From positions 496,001-560,000 of the forward strand of contig NZ_BBJT01000004.1 in NCBI RefSeq assembly GCF_000739915.1: DNA of 64,000 nucleotides, written 5' to 3'. This DNA is from Paenibacillus chitinolyticus NBRC 15660 (GTDB lineage Bacteria; Bacillota; Bacilli; Paenibacillales; NBRC-103111). This document shows positions 1 to 7,026 of the stretch, in pieces (position 1 is the first letter of the stretch; each line of letters starts with the position of its first letter). The position numbers and the translations under genes are program-made. The notes beneath the pieces were generated by a model, which searched no databases, was not told where the DNA came from, and saw only the letters and a list, made by a program, of their open reading frames with translations.

Positions 1-1
1 C

Positions 2-415
2 ACCTTCGAGGACTATATCGAAGGCTACCGGGAACTGTTCTTCTCCGCGGCCGCGCTCATCTACGAGAAGAAAGATACGGAAGATCCCGTGATCCGCTTC
101 GTCATGGACGCTCTTCGGGACGGCTACGGGGAGGAGCTGACCCTCGAAAATCTTGCGGACCGCCTCCAGATGTCGAGCGCCTATTTATCGGTCTATATCA
201 AGGAGAAAACCGGAGCGAATTTCAGCGACCACCTGAATGCCATCCGGGTTTCCAAAGCACAGGAACTGCTGACGGGAACTCAGCTCAACATTGTGGAAGT
301 CGGTCTGCGCATCGGCTACCGGAACATCACGTCGTTCAACCGCATGTTCAAAAAGTGGACGGGACAGACCCCCGGCGAATACCGCAGAGCCGCCAAGCTG
401 ACGCCCGCGGAATAA
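2..415 (+). CDS. AraC-type DNA-binding protein, 3' end only (probably a YesN-like response regulator)
   Basis: The open frame enters from the left edge and ends at a TAA. The last ~100 residues form an AraC/XylS double helix-turn-helix: a first helix pair around LTLENLADRLQMSSAYLSV and a second ending in the family hallmark IGYRNITSFNRMFKKWTGQTPGEYR. Residues ahead of it (FEDYIEGYRELFFSAAALIY) look like the linker of YesN-type response regulators, which usually sit beside a YesM-type kinase, but the receiver domain lies outside the window. It is followed within 10 bases by a terminator, so it is the last gene of its transcript. The AraC domain is certain; the response-regulator assignment is inferred. 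Confidence 0.85.
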   Translation, partial: TFEDYIEGYRELFFSAAALIYEKKDTEDPVIRFVMDALRDGYGEELTLENLADRLQMSSAYLSVYIKEKTGANFSDHLNAIRVSKAQELLTGTQLNIVEVGLRIGYRNITSFNRMFKKWTGQTPGEYRRAAKLTPAE

Positions 416-442
416 AAAAAGCGCCCCTCAAGGGCGTTTTTT
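413..442 (+). terminator. Rho-independent terminator after the AraC-type gene
   Basis: CGCCC/GGGCG stem with a 5-base loop followed by six T, directly after the stop codon. The start of this element also belongs to a duplicated segment found again near 2459. Confidence 0.8.
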
Positions 443-492
443 GCGTATGCGATTGCTATTGTGATTTCGTTCGTGACTTCCGTTCGCTTACG

Positions 493-864
493 TTAATATC
501 CCTCAACCTGGAGGGCTTCCGTCAATTTCTCCGCGGCTTCACGCGTACGTTCAAAAGCTTCGGTCGCTTCATGATCCGCTACGTTGGCTTGTTTGATGGC
601 ATCGAGAGCCTTCAGCGTAGCTTCCGCGGCTCTCGATGCGGCTTCGCGGCTGGCGTGAATCAGCTTGGATAAGGAGCCCGATTCCGTGTTTTCCCTCACG
701 ATTTCCGCCATCAGAGCAGCATGTTCCGCCGCGGCCGTAGCTTCGAAACCTATCCGAACCGCTGTTTGCCGGAGTTCGTAGGCCCGGCTGTTTGCCCTGT
801 TCGAAATTTCACGAGCTTCATTCATCAATTCGACATAAGCGGCAATCTTTTCATTTAAGGTCAT
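493..864 (-). CDS. Small alanine-rich helical protein of unknown function
   Basis: The 123-aa product starts with MTLNEKIAAYVELMNEA and is rich in Ala and Glu, with no predicted membrane segment or Cys. It should be almost entirely helical, with heptad-like spacing (AEHAALMAEIV, EATLKALDAIKQA, AFERTREAAEKLTEAL), so a coiled coil or helical bundle is likely. The ATG has a good ribosome site (AGGAGTGG) and the frame is free of interruptions. I do not recognise the family. Its last codons (LQVEGY-stop) and downstream flank recur at 2500-2530, where the gene body is missing, so it may once have existed in two copies. Confidence 0.6.
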   Translation of the reverse strand: MTLNEKIAAYVELMNEAREISNRANSRAYELRQTAVRIGFEATAAAEHAALMAEIVRENTESGSLSKLIHASREAASRAAEATLKALDAIKQANVADHEATEAFERTREAAEKLTEALQVEGY

Positions 865-1008
865 CCGGTCCCACTCCTATAGGGCGAAATACGAGCTTAT
901 ACTCCTTCTATAATAAGCTATTTAGGGGCAGGTTCAAACTCCGGCTCGTTCTGCCGGTCCCCTCTGGGTTATTCCGCTGTTCCCCGGACTGCGGCATTCT
1001 CTCCAAAC

Positions 1009-1040
1009 AAAAAAGGACAAGCCTGGGCTTGTCCTTTTTT
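1009..1040. terminator. Bidirectional terminator-type hairpin
   Basis: Perfect 15-base inverted repeat (AAAAAAGGACAAGCC and its complement) with a 2-base loop, T-rich in both directions. Nearly the same hairpin follows the GbsR-like gene at 2575-2608. Confidence 0.75.
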
Positions 1041-1164
1041 GTTTTACGGATGTGCCAGGTGAAGCGCAGACTTTACAGATCACTTTTGCTTAGGGCTGGC
1101 AATAGTCAAACGCGGATGCGGAAACACACAGAAAATGCTTCGTGAGGACCTCTAGCCCACGGAC

Positions 1165-1206
1165 AGACAAACGCCTTTGTCCCGTTGGAAACAAAGGCGT
1201 TTGTCT
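1165..1206. repeat. Long perfect inverted repeat
   Basis: Two 16-base arms (AGACAAACGCCTTTGT and complement) around a 10-base loop. It lies downstream of the small membrane-protein gene at 1299 on the minus strand and could end its transcript, though the T-tract is weak. Confidence 0.6.
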
Positions 1207-1298
1207 AATACCTGCGGCTGGAACTTTGACTCTTATAGAAGGCAGCAAAGCTGAGACATCATCCTACTTCGCCAAAAGAGGCTTGAACCCATGAAAGG

Positions 1299-1463
1299 TT
1301 ATCTATATGAAATAAATAACCATATCATTAAAATTAAAAATATGAGCAGACCTATATTTTCTCGTTTACGGGTCTTAATCGTCCCCGTTGAGAGTCGGTA
1401 TATGAATATTACAATGATGCAAATGACAACCACTAAAGGAAGTATTTTTGCCAAGTTATTCAT
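1299..1463 (-). CDS. Small two-helix membrane protein beside a secreted protein (possible immunity or partner)
   Basis: A 54-aa frame starting MNNLAKILPLVVVICIIV and ending WLFISYR. It has two hydrophobic helices (about residues 6-23 and 38-52) separated by a strongly basic loop (IKTRKREN). The ATG has a near-ideal ribosome site, AAGGAGGAGCTCC, which argues strongly that it is translated. It begins 33 bases after the stop of the secreted-protein gene at 1497, on the same strand, so the two probably form an operon. Small two-helix membrane proteins next to exported peptides are often immunity proteins; that role is inference from position only. No family recognised. Confidence 0.65.
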   Translation of the reverse strand: MNNLAKILPLVVVICIIVIFIYRLSTGTIKTRKRENIGLLIFLILMIWLFISYR

Positions 1464-1496
1464 GGAGCTCCTCCTTAGGCATAAAAGATTGCTTAC

Positions 1497-2306
1497 TTAT
1501 GTATTAACCCCTGGCTGCCATCCTTTTAGCACATTATAAGCGCTTGCCATAGCGTCTTTTCCATCCTGACTAGCTACATATATTTGATAAGCAGCAACTG
1601 CAGCTCCGCCGGTGCCCACCATTGCACCGATGACAGTTTCCCAAGTCAAAACAAGTGTGCCGATTGCTGCGGTTAGTGTCACAGAGGCAGTGTTAATATT
1701 AGATCTAGCATTTGCAACTGAATTCGCATACATTTTAAAATCGTTTAACTTATACATAGTATAAGGGGCGATGGGTTTTACAAACCTATCTAGTTTGGTT
1801 CCAGTACCATAGTCTAAAAAATTATTCGCACTAGGGTATCCCAAACACTCGTACAAATCCGGATTATCTGAAAAATTCGTATAATATGTAAGCCACTCTT
1901 TTCCTCCAGAATCAACTGCTCGAGGAGATGCTCCGCTGGCTTTTGTTTCATTAATCGTTAAATTGACTTTTGAGCCATTGATAAAAAATTCCCCATTAGC
2001 TTGCTTTTCTAATTTTGTTACACGGGAACCATTTTTATATACTTTTTTATAAACGTCCTCATCTTTAAAAAAATTGTAAGTAGTCTCGTCAAACATAGTC
2101 ACCGTTTCTACATTCTTTTCTTTGGAAAGTTCTAAGCGCAATGTAGTATTTTGAGTTCCAATAACATTACCATTTAAATCTCTCACAGGAAGCTGATAGG
2201 AAGTTAAACTTTCTTTCAGGGTATCCGTTGCCGCATTAGCTACTTGAGATAACATAATGCAAAAAACTAACACAAGCGACATAACTTTAAACAGCCCAGC
2301 CTTCAT
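1497..2306 (-). CDS. Secreted protein with C-terminal Gly/Ala-rich hydrophobic segment, possibly bacteriocin-like
   Basis: The 269-aa product has a clear Sec signal peptide (residues 1-25, cleavage near VANA-A) and no lipobox. The mature part starts with a polar beta-rich region (about 26-150). It ends with a hydrophobic helical stretch around residues 205-245 (TAAIGTLVL, VIGAMVGTGGAAVAAY) rich in small residues and GxxxG-like spacing, as seen in membrane-inserting toxins. The ATG has a good ribosome site, GAGGAG, 8 bases upstream. Its base composition is far more AT-rich than the neighbouring operons, suggesting acquisition. It loosely recalls the geobacillin-26 type of large secreted bacteriocin, but I could not compare sequences. 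It is followed by a two-helix small protein at 1299-1463. Confidence 0.75.
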   Translation of the reverse strand: MKAGLFKVMSLVLVFCIMLSQVANAATDTLKESLTSYQLPVRDLNGNVIGTQNTTLRLELSKEKNVETVTMFDETTYNFFKDEDVYKKVYKNGSRVTKLEKQANGEFFINGSKVNLTINETKASGASPRAVDSGGKEWLTYYTNFSDNPDLYECLGYPSANNFLDYGTGTKLDRFVKPIAPYTMYKLNDFKMYANSVANARSNINTASVTLTAAIGTLVLTWETVIGAMVGTGGAAVAAYQIYVASQDGKDAMASAYNVLKGWQPGVNT

Positions 2307-2458
2307 AGAAACATCTCCTCTGTAAAATTATTTTTTTCCAATATTAGACGTAAAACAACAAATATTGTTTCTTTTTCTAATGTTAATGTTTTGTAAAAAT
2401 AAACCTTTAAATTTAGTCCGCCTAACTTTGGACAAAGGCGTTGTCCGTAATCGGAAAA

Positions 2459-2605
2459 AGCCCCCTTACAGGGCACTTTTTGCATATGCGACTGCGATTG
2501 CTTACGTTAATATCCCTCAATCTGGAGGGGCTCGTTATTCCGCTGCCCCCCGAGCTGTTGCATTCTCTCCAAATAAAAAAGGACAAGCCTAGGCGGCTTG
2601 TCCTT
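2459..2605. repeat. Contracted copy of the flanks of the 123-aa gene (421-515 plus ~955-1040)
   Basis: Bases 2459-2530 match 420-515 (terminator stem, TTGC-TATGCGA, then TTACGTTAATATCCCTCAA), with about 27 bases missing. They run directly into a match to 960-1040 (TTATTCCGCTG, GCATTCTCTCCAAA, then the GGACAAGCC hairpin). The gene body found between these halves at 516-955 is absent here. This copy therefore looks like a deleted duplicate, or the unfilled form of an insertion site. Confidence 0.65.
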
Positions 2606-2608
2606 TTT
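2575..2608 (-). terminator. Terminator of the GbsR-like gene
   Basis: Stem AAAAAGGACAAGCC with its complement and a short loop, T/A-rich on both sides, immediately downstream of the minus-strand stop at 2610. Confidence 0.75.
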
Positions 2609-2609
2609 C

Positions 2610-3218
2610 TTATTCTTTCCCGTCGCGCTCCGGCCGGCCGGCTTCGTCTGAAGCGGGTTCCCGGGGCTCTTTCGGAATCAGCTCGAAAATCTTGCCGGTT
2701 TCCATCGCCTCGATCAGCCTCAGTAGCCACTTGTAATAATCCATGGCGTGCGAGATTTTCGCTTCGTCCGCATCAAGCACGGCCTGGAGCTCCGGACTCT
2801 CTTCGTATTCCTTCTTCATATGCCGCAGTTCGACGAGCGATTTGTTGAGGGCGTTCATATTCCCTTCCACCGCTTTACGCCATTTAATGGAGAAAAAATC
2901 GCTGAAATTCTGGTACCAGTCCGGTTCCACCTCGTACAGGTCTTTGCGTGTGCCTTTTCCCCATACCTTGTCGATCATTTTCAAATCCATCAGCGTCCGG
3001 ACACCGGTGCTCATGGAAGTCTTGCTCATCCCCATCGTTTTGCTCAGTTCATCCAGCGTGACGGGGCCGTTATTGAAGTACATGTAACCATATAAGTGCC
3101 CGATCGACAAGGTAATGCCGTATAAATCCATATTTTTGCCGATGGAATCAATAACTCGTTCACGGTTTTTTTGAATTTTCTGGCTCTGCTCTGTCGTAAA
3201 GCCGCTGAGATCGTTCAT
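2610..3218 (-). CDS. GbsR/MarR-family transcriptional regulator of glycine betaine or choline genes
   Basis: The product is 202 aa. I chose the ATG at 3218 (MNDLSGFTTEQSQ) because CAGGAGGG lies just upstream; a frame extension to 3254 lacks a site. It has an N-terminal winged helix (GYMYFNNGPVTLDELSKTMGMSKTSMSTGVR) and a helical C-terminal part, the layout of GbsR. In Bacillus subtilis GbsR represses choline import and glycine betaine synthesis genes and senses choline. Here the gene is transcribed away from an osmoprotectant ABC operon starting at 3472, which supports the same regulatory circuit. The polar C-terminal tail (PREPASDEAGRPERDGKE) is longer than usual. Confidence 0.85.
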   Translation of the reverse strand: MNDLSGFTTEQSQKIQKNRERVIDSIGKNMDLYGITLSIGHLYGYMYFNNGPVTLDELSKTMGMSKTSMSTGVRTLMDLKMIDKVWGKGTRKDLYEVEPDWYQNFSDFFSIKWRKAVEGNMNALNKSLVELRHMKKEYEESPELQAVLDADEAKISHAMDYYKWLLRLIEAMETGKIFELIPKEPREPASDEAGRPERDGKE

Positions 3219-3340
3219 GGTTTCCCTCCTGAGGAACAAGCTGCTGCTTCTCAACCTCTAAATTGTATTGTAATCAAAGTCCCCTCGATAAGTAAAGAAA
3301 ACACGAAAGAAGGAATACGGCGTTATACGGAGTATACTTA

Positions 3341-3353
3341 ACGTATCGTACGT
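3341..3353. promoter_or_regulatory. Small palindrome between gbsR-like and opuA-like genes
   Basis: ACGTATCGTACGT is a perfect 5-bp dyad with a 3-base centre in the divergent promoter region, with partly symmetrical flanks. It is a candidate operator for the adjacent GbsR-like protein; no consensus was available to compare. Confidence 0.35.
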
Positions 3354-3394
3354 AAAGTTAAAACTGTACAAACATTTATAAGCTTATACGGACT

Positions 3395-3424
3395 TTGACG
3401 GTCAAAAAAGAATGCCGTTACACT
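3395..3424 (+). promoter_or_regulatory. Putative sigma-A promoter of the osmoprotectant operon
   Basis: TTGACG and TACACT separated by 18 bases, about 45 bases ahead of the opuAA-like start. The -35 is close to consensus and the -10 only moderate. Confidence 0.45.
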
Positions 3425-3471
3425 GAAACAAGTCAGCAAGCCAGTCAAAAGACCCAGGAAAGGAGGTCCAC

Positions 3472-4671
3472 ATGCCTATCATTGAGGTAAAACAACTTAC
3501 CAAAGTATTCGGATCGGACCCCAAGAGAGCTTTGACCCTGCTGGATCAAGGCCGCACCAAAGAACAGATTTTGAAAGAACACAGACTGACCGTGGGGGTC
3601 AATAAGGCGGAATTTTCGATTGAGCAAGGCGAAATCTTCGTCATTATGGGACTGTCGGGAAGCGGCAAATCGACGCTCGTCCGTCTGTTGAACCGGCTCA
3701 TCGAGCCGACGGGAGGCCAGGTTCTTTTTAACGGAACCGATGTGCTTAAAATGAACCCCGAGCAGCTCCGTCAATTCAGACGGAAAAATATCGGGATGGT
3801 TTTTCAGAAATTCGCTCTTTTCCCGCACCGGACCGTACTTGAAAATGCGGAATACGGACTTGAAATTCAGGGTGTCGAACGTAAAAAGAGAACGGAGATG
3901 GCAACCGTCGCTTTGAAGTCGGTCGGCTTAGAAGGCTGGGAAAACAGCCTGCCCGATCAGCTCAGCGGCGGTATGCAGCAGCGCGTCGGCCTTGCCCGCG
4001 TGCTGGCCAACGATCCTGAAATCCTGCTTATGGATGAAGCGTTCAGCGCGCTGGACCCGCTCATCCGCAAGGATATGCAGCTTGAACTGCTGGAACTTCA
4101 GTCCAAGCTCAAGAAAACGATTGTCTTCATTACACATGATCTGGATGAAGCGCTGCGCATCGGAGACCGGATCGCCCTCATGAAAGACGGCTCCATCGTT
4201 CAGATCGGCACGCCGGAGGAAATTCTGATTCAGCCGGCCAACAAGTACGTGGAACGCTTCGTCGAAGACGTGGATTTGTCCAAAGTCCTCACGGCGGCCC
4301 ATGTCATGAAAAAGCCGGAAACGATCTCCCTCGAAAGAGGGCCGCGTGTAGCCCTTCAACTTATGCGCGACAGCGGCGTGTCCAGCTTGTACCTGACGAG
4401 CAAAGGGATGAAGCTGCTCGGTATTGTAACCGCCGAGGATGCTCTCCAGGCTCTCAAAGAAGGCAAGTCGCTGGAGCAGGTCATGCAGCGCGAGGTTCCT
4501 ACGGTTTCGCCCGGAACACTTCTGAACGACCTGTTCGAAATGATGGCCGAAACCCGGCTTCCCGTTGCCGTCGTCGACGAGGAAGAACGGCTGAAAGGCA
4601 TCGTCATTAAAGGAGCGGTGCTTTCGGCCTTGGCCGGAAATGCGGAACCGGAAGCGGGTGGTGTGCGATGA
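3472..4671 (+). CDS. opuAA: Glycine betaine/proline ABC transporter ATP-binding protein
   Basis: The 399-aa product belongs to the ProV/OpuAA family, which energises import of compatible solutes. Walker A is GLSGSGKST (residues 60-68), the Q-loop follows in GMVFQKFALFPH, the signature is LSGGMQQRVGLARVLA and Walker B is LLMDEAFSALDP. The family-typical N-terminal segment ahead of Walker A (GRTKEQILKEH) is present. The C-terminal ~120 residues form two CBS-type repeats that sense ionic strength in OpuA-type transporters. The ATG follows AAGGAGG. Its stop overlaps the start of the permease gene (ATGA), so the two are translationally coupled. Confidence 0.95.
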   Translation: MPIIEVKQLTKVFGSDPKRALTLLDQGRTKEQILKEHRLTVGVNKAEFSIEQGEIFVIMGLSGSGKSTLVRLLNRLIEPTGGQVLFNGTDVLKMNPEQLRQFRRKNIGMVFQKFALFPHRTVLENAEYGLEIQGVERKKRTEMATVALKSVGLEGWENSLPDQLSGGMQQRVGLARVLANDPEILLMDEAFSALDPLIRKDMQLELLELQSKLKKTIVFITHDLDEALRIGDRIALMKDGSIVQIGTPEEILIQPANKYVERFVEDVDLSKVLTAAHVMKKPETISLERGPRVALQLMRDSGVSSLYLTSKGMKLLGIVTAEDALQALKEGKSLEQVMQREVPTVSPGTLLNDLFEMMAETRLPVAVVDEEERLKGIVIKGAVLSALAGNAEPEAGGVR

Positions 4672-5504
4672 ATCTGCCTAAAATTCCGCTCGGCCGCTGG
4701 ATCGAATTCCTCGAAAGCTGGCTCACCGATCATTTCGGACCGTTCTTCGGCGCGATCAAAGCGGTCATCGCCGCTATGGTCGGCTCCATCGAGACCGCTC
4801 TGACCGCGCTTCCCGCGCTCGTTCTGATCGTTCTGATCACGGCGCTTGCCTACTGGATCGGCCGCTGGCGGATTGCGCTGTTCGCGTTTATCGGCCTGCT
4901 GCTGATCGACAACCTGGGCTTCTGGGAGCTGTCCATGCAGTCGCTCGCGCTCGTTCTGACGGCGTCCATCCTGTCCATCGTGATCGGGGTGCCGATCGGC
5001 ATTCTCTGCGCGCGGCATACGCTGCTGCAAAATATCGTGACACCGGTGCTCGACTTCATGCAGACGATGCCCGCCTTCGTCTACCTGCTTCCCGCCGTGT
5101 CGTTCTTCTCCCTCGGCGTCGTGCCGGGCGTAATCGCTTCGATCATCTTCGCGATTCCGCCTACGATCCGCCTGACCAACCTCGGCATCCGGCAGGTGCC
5201 GGAAGAGCTGGTGGAGGCGGCCGACGCTTTCGGCTCGACACCGGCGCAGAAGCTGGTCAAGCTGCAGCTGCCCATCGCGATGCCGACCATCATGGCCGGG
5301 GTGAACCAGACCATCATGCTGTCCCTGTCCATGGTCGTCATCTCCTCGATGATCGGCGCGCAGGGGGTCGGCGCTTACGTGTACCGGGCCGTCACGCAGG
5401 CCAAGACGGGCGTCGGCTTCGAAGCCGGTATCGCCATCGTCATTATGGCTATCCTGCTGGACCGTTTGACCCAGAATGTGTTTAAAAAGAAAAAATCGAA
5501 CTAA
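4668..5504 (+). CDS. opuAB: Glycine betaine/proline ABC transporter permease
   Basis: This 278-aa integral membrane protein has about six hydrophobic helices. It carries the binding-protein-dependent permease (EAA) loop, seen as EELVEAADAFGSTPAQKLVKLQLPIA split over residues ~180-205, which docks on the ATPase. The N-terminal region (WLTDHFGPFFGAIKAVI) matches ProW/OpuAB proteins. It overlaps the ATPase gene by 4 bases and is followed 14 bases later by the binding lipoprotein, completing a standard OpuA import system. Confidence 0.93.
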   Translation: MNLPKIPLGRWIEFLESWLTDHFGPFFGAIKAVIAAMVGSIETALTALPALVLIVLITALAYWIGRWRIALFAFIGLLLIDNLGFWELSMQSLALVLTASILSIVIGVPIGILCARHTLLQNIVTPVLDFMQTMPAFVYLLPAVSFFSLGVVPGVIASIIFAIPPTIRLTNLGIRQVPEELVEAADAFGSTPAQKLVKLQLPIAMPTIMAGVNQTIMLSLSMVVISSMIGAQGVGAYVYRAVTQAKTGVGFEAGIAIVIMAILLDRLTQNVFKKKKSN

Positions 5505-5518
5505 GGGGTGTCATCGTT

Positions 5519-6391
5519 ATTTTTAAAAAATGGAGTTTGTTGTTGTCCGTCGTTCTCGCCGTTGCACTGGTCGCCGGTTGTTCCACCGGAGGCGGAGCCA
5601 AAGGCAAATCCGTCAAGCTCGCATATGTAGCCTGGGATTCTGAGATTGCCAGCACGAACGTAGCCAAATATGTACTGGAAAGCAAGCTGGGCTACAAAGT
5701 CGAAATGCTCCAGGTAGACGCCGGGCCGATGTGGGCCGGTATCGCCGACGGAAGCGCGGATGCCATGGTAGCCGCCTGGCTGCCCGGCACTCACGCCTCC
5801 TACCTGGAGAAGTATAAATCCAGCGTGGAGGATCTCGGCGCGAACCTGAAAGGCACGAAGACGGGACTGGCCGTTCCCGCTTATATGAAGATCGACTCGA
5901 TCGAGGATCTCAAGAAAGCCGATGTCAGCGCGTCGCTGAACAATCAGATCATCGGGATCGAACCCGGAGCGGGCATTATGATGTCCACGGAAAAAGCGGT
6001 CGCCGACTACGGCCTCTCCGGCTACAAGCTGGTCGAAAGCTCTTCGGCCGCCATGGCTCAGGAGCTGCAAAAGGCTTATAAAGAACAGAAGCCGATCGTC
6101 GTCACCGGCTGGACACCGCACTGGATGTTCGCCAAGATGGAGCTGAAGTATCTGGCCGATCCCAAAGGCGTCTACGGCGGCGAAGAAGAAATTCACACGC
6201 TCGCCCGCAAAGGCCTGAAAGAAGACCAGCCGAACGCCTACAAGTTCCTGGACCAGTTCGAATGGACCCCGGACGACATGGCTAAGGTGATGGTCGCGAT
6301 CCAGGAAGGCAAATCGCCGGAAGATGCGGCCAAAGAATGGGCCGACGCGAATGCCGACAAGGTGAACGCCTGGATCAAGGGCATCGAATAA
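5519..6391 (+). CDS. opuAC: Glycine betaine-binding lipoprotein, apparently with an ATT start
   Basis: From codon 5519 the product is 290 aa. It begins (M)FKKWSLLLSVVLAVALVAGC: a charged N-region, hydrophobic core and lipobox VAGC with the lipidated Cys at 21. The body is an OpuAC-type substrate-binding protein (VKLAYVAWDSEIASTNV, aromatic residues for the trimethylammonium group such as GPMWAG and WTPHWMF). The first conventional start codon in frame is a TTG at 5537, but it has no ribosome site and would remove the positive N-region. AAGGGGTG lies 8 bases before the ATT at 5519, so ATT initiation is the best reading unless there is a sequence error. Confidence 0.85.
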   Translation: MFKKWSLLLSVVLAVALVAGCSTGGGAKGKSVKLAYVAWDSEIASTNVAKYVLESKLGYKVEMLQVDAGPMWAGIADGSADAMVAAWLPGTHASYLEKYKSSVEDLGANLKGTKTGLAVPAYMKIDSIEDLKKADVSASLNNQIIGIEPGAGIMMSTEKAVADYGLSGYKLVESSSAAMAQELQKAYKEQKPIVVTGWTPHWMFAKMELKYLADPKGVYGGEEEIHTLARKGLKEDQPNAYKFLDQFEWTPDDMAKVMVAIQEGKSPEDAAKEWADANADKVNAWIKGIE

Positions 6392-6418
6392 AACGCTGGT
6401 TCCAAGGAGGCGAACGAT

Positions 6419-6853
6419 GTGCTGCCCCCGGCAAAACCTTATAAAACCAGTCTGTATCTGAGCTGTGCCTGGAATGACAGGTCAGCCTTCCGCGAGCTGG
6501 TTGCGCTGCTGCAAACCTGCCGTGACCGGGGCTTCCGCTTCGATACGTTTCTGCTGCCGGAAGATCATCCGGCGGCCGGCGCGGATAACGAGCGGTCCCT
6601 TTACGAAGCCGTGCGCGGCAAGATGAAGTACTGCCAAGCCGTGCTTATTCCGGCCGACGCACCTTCCGCCTACAGCAGATGGATCAACAAAGAAATCATC
6701 GCGGCCACAAGCGAAATGAACAAGCCGCTTATAGCCGTCCGGCCCCCGGATTCGGGAGAGCCTTCCCTGATCGTGAAGCAGAATGCCGACCGGATTGTCG
6801 GCTGGGATGCGGAAGCGATCGTGCAGGCGATCCTTGAACTGTCCGCGCCATAA
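6419..6853 (+). CDS. TIR-like (DUF1863-type) domain protein in the osmoprotectant operon
   Basis: The 144-aa single-domain protein starts at GTG after AAGGAGG. The pattern fits the TIR-like fold: an N-terminal strand with SLYLSCAWNDR, a helix, then IPADAPSAYSRWINKEIIAA (the W-x-x-x-E-I helix typical of DUF1863/ThsB-like proteins), then a strand NKPLIAVRPPD. Such domains bind or cleave nucleotides, and relatives act as sensors in Thoeris defence. No partner effector gene (ThsA) is nearby. It starts 27 bases after the betaine-binding protein gene and ends at a strong terminator, so it is cotranscribed with transport genes. Its role here is unknown. Confidence 0.7.
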   Translation: MLPPAKPYKTSLYLSCAWNDRSAFRELVALLQTCRDRGFRFDTFLLPEDHPAAGADNERSLYEAVRGKMKYCQAVLIPADAPSAYSRWINKEIIAATSEMNKPLIAVRPPDSGEPSLIVKQNADRIVGWDAEAIVQAILELSAP

Positions 6854-6865
6854 GGGCGCGAACCG

Positions 6866-6900
6866 AACACCACTGTCCATTCGGGACAGTGGTGTTTTTG
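6866..6900 (+). terminator. Terminator of the opuA operon
   Basis: Stem AACACCACTGTCC with its complement, a 4-base loop and a run of five T. Confidence 0.85.
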
Positions 6901-6924
6901 GCGTGTACTAACATAACCGACACG

Positions 6925-6962
6925 AAAAAGCGGCCCCTCCAAACCGGATGAGGCCGCCTTTT
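6925..6962 (-). terminator. Terminator of the minus-strand GAP1/GTPase/tubulin operon
   Basis: On the minus strand a GGCGGCC...GGCCGC stem is followed by five T; it lies about 65 bases after the stop of the GAP1-like gene. Confidence 0.6.
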
Positions 6963-7026
6963 GGCGATATGTGCTTAAACGTTTTTTATTCGTATCGGCT
7001 AAAATAGCAGGTTTGTTCACGTGTGC

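Larger units (their letters stand above)
865..1298. other. Intergenic region with two hairpins, no gene seen
   Basis: No convincing reading frame with a ribosome site on either strand. The stretch holds the upstream flank of the 123-aa gene, the second half of a split repeat (about 960-1040) and two strong inverted repeats listed separately. Confidence 0.6.
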
